DNA of 64,000 nucleotides from Antedon mediterranea (Eukaryota; Echinodermata; Crinoidea; Comatulida; Antedonidae): NCBI RefSeq assembly GCF_964355755.1, contig NC_092680.1, positions 7,045,001 to 7,109,000 of the forward strand, read 5' to 3'. Shown piece by piece: positions 12,701 to 22,379 of this stretch (position 1 is its first letter; each line of letters starts with the position of its first letter). The notes under the pieces were generated by a model. It saw only the letters and a program-made list of their open reading frames with translations, ran no database searches and was not told where the DNA came from. The position numbers and the translations under genes were made by a program.

Positions 12701-15700
12701 CCGTATTCGGTGGGCAATAGTAAAACTATTGTAAATTGTAAGGATGCTTTTAAGGATCGGTGGCTGGCCCAGGGCCAGGCATACTCGTGAGTTTAATTGT
12801 AGTCAAAAAATAATGAACAGATAATTTTATTGGAACATCAATCAATGATAAAATACATATTCATTCATAGAATGTGTTGTCATTTTCATATATTAAGCCT
12901 ACAATATACATAGAAATTGCTGAGAGACACAATACAAACATATTGGAATATATGAAAAACTTGTCATTTTTTTTATGTTGCTTTGTTTGTCTTTTTTGCT
13001 GTTCTTTCAAAGGACCTCATTGGAAACAAGTCCGTAGAGGACTTTTATGAGTTATCCTTGGCATCCTTGTTTTATATTGGTATTTTTATATTTGTCAATT
13101 TTAATTGTATGTCTGTGATATTTTATGTACTGATGCCGAAATAAATCAAATCAAATCAAATCAAGGAGTTTCAGAAAACTTTCTTTCTGGCCGTTTACTT
13201 TGCGGTTGTGATTTAACTTATTTTATTTGTATCTCCATTTGAGATTTTTTCTGTATGGCCTAATTGTATTATTATACAATGGAATGTTTAATAAAAGTGT
13301 TATTATCAACCCAACCTTTATTACTAACTATCTGTTTACAAGAAAGGTACATTGACGGTGAACAAGGCTTTGTGAATGGTTAACAACGTAAACTTATACG
13401 GTAACCAAACTTGGTTTGACATACAATAAACAATGGCTTTAAGATATTTTTCATAAACGTAAACCTCATACCACAAACCTGAGTAAGGAGTACTATTAAA
13501 GGCTTTAGTGTTTCTGTTAATTGATGTTTATTTAAATTCAATCAACGTGATTAAATCAATAATTTCATTCAAGTGTGCGGTTGACGCACCTGGAAAGATG
13601 GAAACTCGGATCGGCACCACAGCCAATCATTTTCAATTTTGATCCTAACTTTTAATCAGTTTTCAGCAAAACTTTTAAATTGACTGTAAATTGTAGAGAC
13701 TTGAATGAACCCTTGTCGTTGTCACAGCTGCCACCGACATATTGTCTCATTACACGGGCATGTTGTGTTTCATAACAAGGCTCGTTTTTAGGCTACATTG
13801 GAATCAAACTGAGAGAACAGCTTTTAATTTGGGCATAACAATCACCTTACTATTCGCTAAAATTGCTACTAGGGTGGGATGTGCTCGGTGTACCAGAACT
13901 CGGGTGAATGCGGTACAGTACTTACTTTTTGGTGTTAGGCCTAAAGTTATGTACACGTATTATTGTATCAATTAAGCCCCTCTAGATACAATGATGACCA
14001 AGAATATGAAAATAATAGTTTTGTGATGTTTATAGAAAATCATTTTTTATAATGTTTTCATAAACTTTGGGCTGTATGGCTATAATTTTCTACTGGGTAT
14101 AATAAGCGAGTTGAGTAAGTTTGTGACTGGGTTCAGATTTCTATTTCATACGCGAGATTGTTATTACGCCACAGGGAAATTTCAATATTATTATTATACA
14201 CGTGTTAGAATAGCGGTGTATTGTATATCATAGCGGGCTCTATTACAAAATAATAAGTATTATAGTTTTAGACTACTGTATACTGCTTTAGATATTAATT
14301 GCTGATATAAATAGTAGCTAGTAAGTCACAAGTGGAAGCTAAGTTTGTAGCAGTAGTAGCATGCACAACGAAACAGAATATAATAAAGCTACTCTATATT
14401 AGATTAGGTGAATGTTATTGTTAGTAAAGCCTTTTTTTTCAATTGGCACATTTTTCGTGCGAATGCAATGTTTTCGCTGAAGAAAGAAGAAATTTGCATT
14501 AACTTGATATTACTTTCCATTACCAAAGAGTCAACAGCTGAGATGTTAATAATCCATAAACATAATAGAGTTCGTTAATCGATAAACTCGAAGTTTGTTT
14601 TAAAAAAGTGTTACCTAAAGTTAGCTGTAGGCATTCTTACCTTGGCAAACCCGGGCAATAATGTCGTACCGATAGCCATCTTTAGGACAATCACATTTAC
14701 ATGTAGTTAAGTTGAGTTTGGCCCCGTCCACACAGATCTGCCCTCTGCATGCTACATTTGGAAGATATAATGAAATACTTCAGGCCTATTATGAGTAGGC
14801 CTAAATAGATTCTAATCTGTCAGGAAGAATAAAGAGTAACCCATATGGGAAAAAGGTTTTATCTTTCAACACAAGACATAGTATCTTATGATATAATCCA
14901 TTTCATGTGCACCCATGGAGCGAAATAATCCCAGATCACCATCCGCTCAAAGTGAGAATTATGTCATTTGTCAATGGCACTTTCCCTTTCACGTTGGATA
15001 CGTAAACAAGGACAGTTCTAGCTAAAATCTCCAGATAACTCAGATCTATAAAGGCTGAGTCTGTTTCAATAACATCATGTTATTGACGCGAACGTTAAAT
15101 AGAAAAAAAATAGGCCTATATAAAAAATGATAAAGATAATTAATAATGGTAAACTTTATCAAAAATTCAAAATGTCTCAGTTTGTAGATGTAAATGAACC
15201 TCATATATGGAAATGCCAGTTATATAGACACCCCCTAATTTTTCGCAGCTCTAACATTAGGTTGTCACATCAGGGGTAAAAAATTGAACAGCACAATATA
15301 ATACATTATCTAGATAGGACACCATACGGATATATGATTTTCGAAAGTTGTTATACGTACGTAATACAGTAGGCACCTTGTTGCATTGCCATCCGTTCAA
15401 GTGCAATATTTTTTCAGGCGGACATGTGCATCGATAACTTCGATAACTATTTGTGCAGTTACCTTGGCAACGCTTACCGATGTCCGTAACACATTCATCG
15501 ATGTCTAAACAATAAAAAACTTTAATGAGTTTTGGAGAAATACATATAGGTACAACCTACATTTATTTTACATTAACTTTCAACTTTACTCACATCATAC
15601 AAAACAGTACAAAAATAGCTTTCGGTTTGGCTCCTGTCACAAAAAATAAATTAGTCAAAATGCATACAATAATTCAATAAGGAACTATATAAAATGTATT

Positions 15701-18700
15701 TGTAAAAGTAAACATTTAACTTCATTTATGAGTTTAAATCTTGAAGAGATACATTTTATAGCTAAGGGTAAATTATTCCAAAGTTGAGCTCCATTAAAAG
15801 AAATCTAAATTTTACAGCATCTGTACGAGCTTTCGTAGAGACGTATTAATGAACATGTACAAAACAATACATCGATATAACCTTACCGACGCACTTGCGT
15901 TTTCCAGGATTGTATTCTAAGCCAAGTTTTTTACATCTACAGCTACAAGATACGGGGTCCAGCCTGCTTCCACCTTTACACTTCAAATCACAAACTGTAT
16001 TAATAGACGTAGTAATATTAGGTAAGTTAAAGTCAGTATCAGATTTATTTGCTAATTAGATATCGGTATTATAGGGTAAAACGCGTTAAAGAGCTTCGGC
16101 TCATTGCATACCTGTTTTGTATCAAATACGTTTTCTGTTTATTATGATTTAGATTAAACTTATAGAAATATTCTTGTGAAAGAAAAATACTGTATATATA
16201 TATATATTCTGTTGATACAAATAAATGGTACGTATAGTACCGAGAATGATGAGATGTAGGCCTAAATGAAAACAGAGAGCAAATAATAAAGGTGGGCGGG
16301 CTGTTCCAAGACAAAAACAAAAAGTCAGACAAGGTTTGTTTTCGTATCCCAGTCCTAACCCTCATCGATTGCATTAGTCTTTTCTATGGAAAACAGTACA
16401 CATATCTAACCCAGATAACAATTTAAATTGTGTATAATATATTTTTAATTTTAAATGTGAAAAATTAATAGGTAAACTGAAGTTTTTGAGGGAAGTTGCT
16501 AAACGTATAAAAGTATCAAACATACCACTTCCATCAGCACCAGGTTTCTGGGGAAAAAAAGAATTCAAACCATTACCTTAAAGTGAATATAATGTAGGCC
16601 TACATTGATCACTTACTCATAACAAAAAAAACAAAGATGATGAATTAACTCAGGGGTGATTATCATTATTGGTGTGTGGTGTGGTATTAATTTCATTTGA
16701 ATATACCATACAAGGGTGATGCGACACTTTGTAATTGCTTTTGTTTATCTGTTTTTGTATATCTCAAAGCAAACATAATTGATATAACCACGGAGTAAAG
16801 AATAATTATTCTTTACTTCATGATATAACATATATGTTATATGCAAATGACAATAAATGGAAGTAATTTTGCACTGATAAATGAATGAATGAATAGTGTG
16901 TATGAAAAGAATTAAATAAACTGATTCAGTGCAAAGCAAAGTACTGTCTGCTGAATCTATTACACTCGATGCTAAGAATATCAGGTATAGTCAATTTAAA
17001 TTATGAACTAACAGTAAACGAAGTCATGACTTCATTACGAACACCAACTGAGACTTAACCCCTCTTCCACAGTTTCTTAATTGATTGAACTCAGTTCAGA
17101 ATCATTAGTGCGCGCTGTGTATTGGCGTGATAATAGAAAAACCATCAGTAACGCCGTTATGTGGATATTGACTCACGAGGTGCATTTATAGAGGAAGGAG
17201 TGTTCCACCTCATCTCATGTGCCTGTCGTCAGCTTAAAATAAAGAAATGCAAATCATACAATGTTTATTTAGTTAAGTACGGTACTATATTATCAAGCAT
17301 AGTCTGTAGTATAAGTAGTATCTTAACTCGAGTCAATAAGCGCTCTGTACACGATATGCAGATTGTTTTCAAGTACATTTTAAGAAAATACCACTGTGTA
17401 TTTCCATCTTGGTTCTATTAATTATTTAACACTACACTTCTACTGTTGTATGTCGTCTGGGTAAACGGTTGCCTACCGATTGGGATTAGGCCTAGGCCTA
17501 TCTGCGAAGCTATTTTATTTTATGTCTATATATAGAGTTTCTAATTATTCTGGTTTGGTTTGCCTGTTTATCCTTAAAAGCGAATTTCTTGATGGAAAAC
17601 ATCAGAAAAATTACGAAGCAATATTATGCAACTTTTGTGCCTGGCCGATAAACGATCTACTAAATTAATATTGGAAACTTATCTTACTTATACAGCAATA
17701 ATTATAATCATAACGCTACGGTTGAATGAATTGTAAGATATTAAAACGGAGACATTGACGAAGACAATGATGAAACTGGCTACGGCTTAAATAATTGTTA
17801 CATCCTATTTTAGCTAACAACTTCCTAAAGATCAAAATATTAATCCAATGCAAAATCGGGTATAGGTTATATGAAATACAGGCATACCCTACTATTTTTA
17901 TTTAGGGCGTTAAATAAAAACATGTCACAGATTGTGGTTGGGATTTCGAAAAAGTGTATTTTGGCCTGCAAATTCAGGGAAGAATAGACGCTTTGCGTTT
18001 CCTTTGGTGTTACTAAAGGGAAGAGTGAATCCATGATGCTACAAACACAATTGGAACTCAGTGCGCAATTGTGGTAGTGATGTGGGTAACTGATTTCGTC
18101 CTAAAAAGTGCTCGAATGTTCACGGAATCTTACTGGTCATCCTGATTCTTGATTTTATTGTGATAGAATTGTCCAGGATAAATTTTGTTATTTCTTTCAT
18201 TCGCTGAAATATAAAAAAATCTAATATACGTTCTACCTTCCTGTCTTACTCACTGTACTCACATACAAGTTGCACGTGGAACTCATTAAAAAACAAACAT
18301 AAGTTTTACCCATGGCGGTAATCAAGTACACACACACATCACAGGGGTCGTATAGGACTGCACTGTCTCCCTTGGCACCGTCCATGAACCACACATAATA
18401 ATATGTTATATGTGTATTCATTCAATAATTTATAATACTCAATTATTACTGAGTATTCATGTTCAATCTGTCTTAATGGAATATAAGCATGCAATAGCAA
18501 ATCTATTATACATACACACTATGGGTACTTAAAATACTACAGTATTTCAGTATAAAGCCGTTGACACAATACTATATACTTAATAATGCATCCATGATAA
18601 TCTGTTTATAGAAAAAGTTACATACAGTACATGCTACTTTAAAACACAAAATTAAGAAAATTCATATTAGCCTTAAATAATGTATAGGTCTAACGTTATC

Positions 18701-19098
18701 AATATCACTACTTCTATCAAATAGAGATACAAGACGTAAAGTTGTACTTTAGTACCGTAGAACTTCTATTAAGGGGACACCTTAGGACCCAACAGGAGTT
18801 TCCAAAATTAGGGTTCTGCTTTTTTTATAATTTTCGTCAAATAAGGAAAAACAAATATTTTAAAATGTACTATTTGTCTGGTGGTCTTTTTACATTTGAC
18901 CTATTTCCAACCCTAAATCGTTTAATTCAGGAACAATTAAGTTTTCCTTACAAAAGTTGTATGCGACCTTTATGACAATAGTATTCCTATGTATCTCTGT
19001 ACCGGAAGAAAACTGACACTTACTTTACTTGGATTATCAGTAGCACCAGCACCAATACACATGCTCATAACTAATATTGCATTCAAGAATAATCCCAT
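3773..19098 (-). CDS. secreted EGF/LDLa/ShK mosaic protein with inactive gluzincin-like peptidase domain
   Basis: Eighteen coding exons (minus): 19098-19024, 16547-16526, 15994-15887, 15504-15361, 14751-14641, 12503-12360, 11552-11445, 10748-10611, 9939-9820, 9300-9181, 8572-8444, 7637-7572, 7459-7403, 7094-6318, 6038-5916, 4891-4721, 4517-4407, 3885-3773. All introns are phase 1 except the first (phase 0). The sum is 2637 nt, 878 residues. Order: signal peptide (1-19), three CxCxC modules alternating with calcium-binding EGF (DIDEC/DMNEC starts; 33-283), two LDL-receptor A domains (284-363, ending [10 protein letters not shown] and [10 protein letters not shown]), ShK (364-406), linker, peptidase-like domain (448-706), Asp/Glu-rich stretch, three ShK domains (748-878). 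The zinc motif reads HNLAH (about 602-606): the catalytic Glu is Asn, while both His and a downstream EYFAE Glu persist. The domain resembles M34/ATLF-like gluzincins and the paralogue at 22380. Probably an extracellular non-catalytic binding protein. Exon chaining is strong; the use of the 22-nt exon 2 and the two short linker exons is less certain. Confidence 0.85.
5330..5860 (-). pseudogene. 5'-truncated non-LTR retrotransposon 3' end
   Basis: The minus strand from 5856 to 5626 encodes a fragment of about 70 codons with the typical tail of LINE reverse-transcriptase ORFs: an Arg-Thr..SLS..G..LW..IPE pattern, then a basic [10 protein letters not shown] end. A short 3' UTR ending in AATGGAAATAAAG follows. 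It lies in the intron between the acidic exon (5916-6038) and the ShK exon (4721-4891) of the mosaic gene. Truncated and certainly not autonomous. Confidence 0.6.
7722..7872. repeat. possible short inverted-repeat element
   Basis: The left end reads ACCCCTTTCACACCAAAAGC and the interior contains several CCGGTGTTTTG / CAAAACACCGG arms in opposite orientations. The TTTCACACC end recalls the element at 8146-8335. It lies just upstream of the linker exon at 7572-7637. The boundaries are uncertain. Confidence 0.4.
8146..8335. repeat. MITE family C, long palindrome
   Basis: About 190 bases form a near-perfect inverted repeat. The left arm AAAGGGTCTTTCACACCTGT with TCCGGCACGGTTCCGGTCCG is mirrored by CGGACCGGAACCGTGCCGGA and ACAGGTGTGAAAGACCCTT. 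An inner pair TCGTTTTCACGCGGCTA / TAGCCGCGTGAAAACGA flanks a short loop. GC-rich arms in AT-rich DNA and no ORF indicate a foldback/MITE element, in the intron next to the ShK exon 8444-8572. Confidence 0.75.
8771..8852. repeat. MITE family B, right-arm fragment
   Basis: The sequence CGCTTGTGATTGGTCAACTC, then ACTTGCGTTGCG, then GAACGAGCTTAAAG matches the right arm of family B with mismatches. It abuts the family A copy that follows, giving adjacent insertions of two MITE families. Confidence 0.55.
8853..9063. repeat. MITE family A, copy 2
   Basis: It begins CTCTGTGTCTACACTATTAA and carries the GTGTGATGTTCCCA and GGTAGTGATATGACATTATC core. It ends with an extra segment, GGTTAAGATTGTTTTGTAATG then GAGTGTAGACATAGCTTTAG, which supplies an outer inverted terminus. 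With the copy at 1427 it defines a long form of the family. It lies in an intron of the mosaic gene, 118 bases downstream of an LDLa exon on the transcribed strand. Confidence 0.7.
10387..10574. repeat. MITE family D, terminal inverted repeats
   Basis: The left terminus TCCAGTGGCCGTATTCACCA is mirrored by TGGTAAATACGGCCACTGG at the right end (18 of 19 positions agree). The interior is AT-rich and also partly self-complementary (CACTTAAG / CTTAAAT blocks). Single copy in this window. It sits about 35 bases beyond the splice donor of the EGF exon 10611-10748. Confidence 0.6.
11710..11862. repeat. MITE family B, full copy
   Basis: The left arm GCTTGGTTCCCACTAGAACG and right arm CGCTAGTGGGAACCACCC enclose internal arms CGCAAGCGTTTTAATCAATC and CGCTTGTGATTGGTCAATTC. 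It lies in an intron of the mosaic gene between exons 11445-11552 and 12360-12503. Confidence 0.75.
11870..12003 (-). repeat. tRNA-like SINE fragment
   Basis: On the minus strand from about 11998 the sequence reads GGAGCTGTAGCTTGGTTAAC, a D-arm-like block, then GCTTTCCAATC (anticodon-like TCC) and GGTTCAATCCTGACC, a B-box-like block. It resembles a degenerate tRNA head of a SINE different from the Leu/Ser type. It lies between two family B MITEs. Confidence 0.5.
12088..12265. repeat. MITE family B, full palindromic copy
   Basis: It runs from GTGGTTCCAACTAGCGACGC to TTCTAGTGGGAACCAAGCTT with both internal arm pairs intact: ACCAATCACAAGCGATGGCT and TTCGCTTGTGATTGC, then ACTTCGCTTGTCATTGG. This is among the most complete copies and, with 25139-25320, gives the family length of about 180 bases. 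Confidence 0.75.
12960..13166 (+). repeat. non-LTR retrotransposon 3' tail with (AAATC)n
   Basis: A T- and G-rich 3' UTR-like stretch ends in TGATGCCGAAATAAATCAAA followed by tandem TCAAA units to about 13165. This polyadenylation-like signal plus short tandem tail is typical of CR1/L2-type LINE 3' ends. No coding remnant is visible upstream. Confidence 0.5.
13167..14640. other. large intron, no feature recognised
   Basis: This part of the intron between coding exons 14641-14751 and 12360-12503 of the mosaic gene shows no conserved exon on either strand. The 77-codon plus-strand frame at 13742-13975 has no domain and no splice context. Confidence 0.4.
15640..15840 (-). pseudogene. LINE reverse-transcriptase tail fragment
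   Basis: Read from about 15830 on the minus strand, an open stretch of some 40 codons contains the pattern [14 protein letters not shown], then [11 protein letters not shown] and a stop. This pattern is characteristic of the extreme C terminus of non-LTR reverse-transcriptase ORFs. The fragment sits in the intron between exons 15887-15994 and 15361-15504 of the mosaic gene and is severely truncated. Confidence 0.6.
16560..19023. other. intron 1 of the mosaic gene
   Basis: This 2.5 kb lies between the signal-peptide exon (19098-19024) and the 22-nt exon (16547-16526). I found no further exon with compatible phase. It holds AT-rich sequence, (AATG)n at 16880, and an inverted hairpin TAAAGAATAATTATTCTTTA at 16796. 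Confidence 0.4.
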
Positions 19099-19329
19099 AA
19101 TGTTGCGGTAATAATATTGCCGGACTGCGGTTCCCTTCCCAGAGCAATGTTACCACGGTACACCATCGACTGCAGCCAGTGGGTTATTGGGCTGCTCAGA
19201 TCGTACTTCACTTACTTTGCGTCTCATATGACTGCAGCGACGACCTTTCTCCGTCCTGTATTTGTGCCTCACGACTTAAATACGTATTGCGCTGTGACGT
19301 AGAACGTCCCTATAGTGGATTGTGGCGTC
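19099..19329. promoter_or_regulatory. putative divergent promoter region
   Basis: The start codon of the mosaic pseudopeptidase (minus, 19098) and a candidate first exon of the peptidase paralogue (plus, 19330-19360) would be separated by 231 bases. The candidate exon encodes a ten-residue hydrophobic start (MLQLDIFLCI) and a consensus GTAAGT donor in phase 1, which fits the acceptor at 22380. If right, both genes share this promoter. The exon is short and unproven. Confidence 0.25.
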
Positions 19330-19394
19330 ATGCTTCAGCTGGATATCTTCCTGTGTATAAGTAAGTTTAGGGACAAACCCTATAATAATATGAG

Positions 19395-19700
19395 GTAATA
19401 TTTAATTCAATTCAATTATTTTATTTCGTCAAGCACTCTGGCTCGAAAATTGTCTTGCTTGTCACGTATATAAAAACATTAAAAATATGATAAAATGGCT
19501 AAAATACAAACAGTGCGACACCAAGAGGTACAATACAAAATTACATAAGGTTAAAACATTGCAATAGTAAAATAGTAAAAAATATCATAAAAATCTCCAA
19601 TATTTTAAAGATACTTTAAATAGTCTGATCTAAGTATTTAAAATAAACATTTAAAAACTTAATCCAACAATTTAAACTACTGACGTTCTTTCACCTTAAA
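19395..19700 (-). repeat. possible LINE 3' end with (AATTG)n tail
   Basis: On the minus strand the sequence runs through GCCAGAGTGCTTGACG and AAATAAAATAATTGAATTG into an AATTG-unit tail at about 19410-19395. This mirrors the signal-plus-microsatellite ends of the other LINE tails in this window. No coding part is visible. Confidence 0.35.
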
Positions 19701-21557
19701 GGCCAGGTGCGGGCAAAACATTTCTATTGATCATACATTCCAATAATTATCGATCTATAGTTTCCCCTATGTTTCATAATTTTTGGGATTTTATTTGTGT
19801 TACACGAGCTTGTTGAAAATAAGCCCTTTCTTATCAGTGGGGGGATAGTTCAAATTACACAGTAAAATCTCTATTCTTTTGTACACAAATTTTGTAAATA
19901 GAGAGGCATTTTAAAAAGCTATGAAAAATAAATGGTGTGGTAAAAAATGTTATCGGATGACTAAATATAGGTAATATAACTTGAATATTACATTTCTGAT
20001 ATTTTTATTCAACTTCAGATTTTTATTTTCATGCTATAGCAAAAATTATCCACCGTATATCCACCATCTTTTTTCACCGTCTAGGGAGTCACCAGACATG
20101 TTATTACATTAGGTTAACTACCTAACTACTGAAAAAAAGTCTTCCTGGTTTTTATGGAAGAATTTTGCCAAATTTTGTATTTGACCATATTAAAGGAAAT
20201 TCATATTTTTTCGTCTCGATTTCTGTTACAAATATTTGATTTATGTACAATTATCCAAATATTATATTTAATATTCATGCCTGTACCTGAGCTTTAAAAC
20301 CCCATTTTGGTAGAGTGAAAATTCTCGTCTCAACCGATCAACCGAGTTGATCAACATTTGCATATTATAGACTGGTGATATTATATGGTAATAAAGTATA
20401 AAGATCTGCGACAAAAATAGGAATTGGGACAAATATTGGTATTTGTACTTATTTCAATCAGGTAGATGTAACATCAACAGAATGGCTAGATGATCGATGC
20501 TGCGTGTAACCCTTCAGATGATGGGATACGTGAAATCATGTAACTATAATAACCTTTGTTTTTATCACCTGAATGCAAAAATCGTAATGTCCAGTATATC
20601 TAAGATCTTTGAGATCATTTTGGCTGCACAGAGGGCGTCACAACTAATACAATTGGTCTCTGGATTCTCTACAAATAAAAAAGTACCATTTTCATATTAG
20701 GGCTACAACGCGAAAGCAAAAAAAAATTTAGAATATGGAATGCCGAGAGTGCCTTCTGTAGATCAAGTTAACTTGACCGTTACGGTACAATCTAAAATTG
20801 ATGGAGAAACACATCATACTTCATTTAATGGCAATTTCACGATTGAAATCACGATTTAATATGTTGACGTCACTGGTCAAAGATAAATATTTGAATATAT
20901 TGGTTTTAGTTAGTAATTGTTTTATCAAATACATTTCAGTTATTTCAAATGTAAACAAGTGTATTGTATTCAGTTAGGAATATATCTATGGCTATTTATT
21001 GTGAGTGGTTATTATCTTAACAAGACGTAGGCCTATTACCCCCGATTCAATGGTGCATGTGTTTTGTAATAAATCATCACTGTTTTGTTTCATCTGACCA
21101 TGAAGAAAATTAATATCTGTGATGTTGGTATCTTTGTAATTGTCTACTAACCATTAGTTGAACGATCGCTTTCAACAAATTCCCAAGCAATAAACCAAAA
21201 TCGAAATACTTCTTCTTAATCATTTTAACAGGCGACATCGAACGAATCATTATCTTAAAATGCATTGCAAATTTGTTTTTAGTGTTTTTATTGCACTTTT
21301 TAGTGAAGCAATGATGACACAGGCTATTCTTAATTGTAAGTAATAATTTGTATAATGTATTTAAAGTGGATTTTGCTTTTATTTTTTTAAATAGTTCTAT
21401 CATAACGTCCATGGAGAAATAATTATTTCTCCATGTAACGTCTAATGGTTTACTAAGTAACAAGTTGCTAAGTGTATATCGTCGTCAAATCATCATTTAT
21501 TTCAAATACTGTACAATGTAACAAACATCCCAGGTCACAGCTTGGAGGACCAATCAT
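19701..21557. other. no gene recognised
   Basis: AT-rich sequence between the divergent peptidase-family genes, possibly the first intron of the plus-strand gene. Open frames at 20497-20700 and on the minus strand at 21110-21463 show no recognisable domain and low-complexity Lys/Ile/Asn composition. Confidence 0.4.
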
Positions 21558-22035
21558 GCAGGGCAAAACAAGACAACAATTAACAAGACATATCATATGC
21601 AGGGCAAAACAAGACAACAATTAACAAGACATATCATATGCAGGGCAAAACAAGACAACAATTAACAAGACATATCATATGCAGGGCAAAACAAGACAAC
21701 AATTAACAAGACATATCATATGCAGGGCAAAACAAGACAACAATTAACAAGACATATCATATGCAGGGCAAAACAAGACAACAATTAACAAGACATATCA
21801 TATGCAGGGCAAAACAAGACAACAATTAACAAGACATATCATATGCAGGGCAAAACAAGACAACAATTAACAAGACATATCATATGCAGGGCAAAACAAG
21901 ACAACAATTAACAAGACATATCATATGCAGGGCAAAACAAGACAACAATTAACAAGACATATCATATGCAGGGCAAAACAAGACAACAATTAACAAGACA
22001 TATCATATGCAGGGCAAAACAAGACAACAATTAAC
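21558..22035. repeat. 41-bp minisatellite, about 11.7 identical copies
   Basis: Units begin with GCAGGGCAAAACAAGACAAC at 21558, 21599 and then every 41 bases to 22009. All copies appear identical by eye and the last is cut at 22035. Such homogeneity implies recent expansion or frequent conversion, or a copy-number compromise in assembly. The array lies 340 bases upstream of the peptidase exon at 22380. Confidence 0.95.
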
Positions 22036-22107
22036 ATCGCTTGCTTTTGACGTATAGTTTCCATTTTTGTTTTTGATGCTCAAATTCAATTGAGCATGGT
22101 TCCCACA

Positions 22108-22262
22108 TCGTAACAGTTTAGACAGTCCATCGTGCGACAGTTCGGACAGTCCATCGTGCGACAGTTAGGATAGTCCATCGTGCGACAGTTCAGACAGTCA
22201 ATTGCGCGACATATCGGACAGTCCATCGCGCAAAAGTTCGGACAGTCCATCGCGTCGTTGCT
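22108..22262. repeat. 24-bp minisatellite, about 6 variant copies
   Basis: Units of the form GACAGTCCATCGTGCGACAG plus four bases repeat with a period of 24 and with substitutions between copies. Read on the minus strand, an open frame gives an eight-residue Cys-containing repeat (MDCPNCRT), but there is no start context, splice context or known protein, so coding is unlikely. Confidence 0.85.
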
Positions 22263-22379
22263 TGGCAACCAAGCTTGACATACGAATTTCGTACAAGTGA
22301 CAATAACATAATAATATGCAATATTCTTCCATTTATAATTTTTAGTAAATTTTTATCATTTTCATGATTTTTTTTATAG

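Noticed and set aside
21558-22035. CRISPR-like array
   Set aside because: Repeats are directly adjacent with no unique spacers, and the genome is eukaryotic.
22086-22268. Cys-rich eight-residue repeat protein (minus)
   Set aside because: The frame is produced by a 24-bp minisatellite and has no splice or start context.
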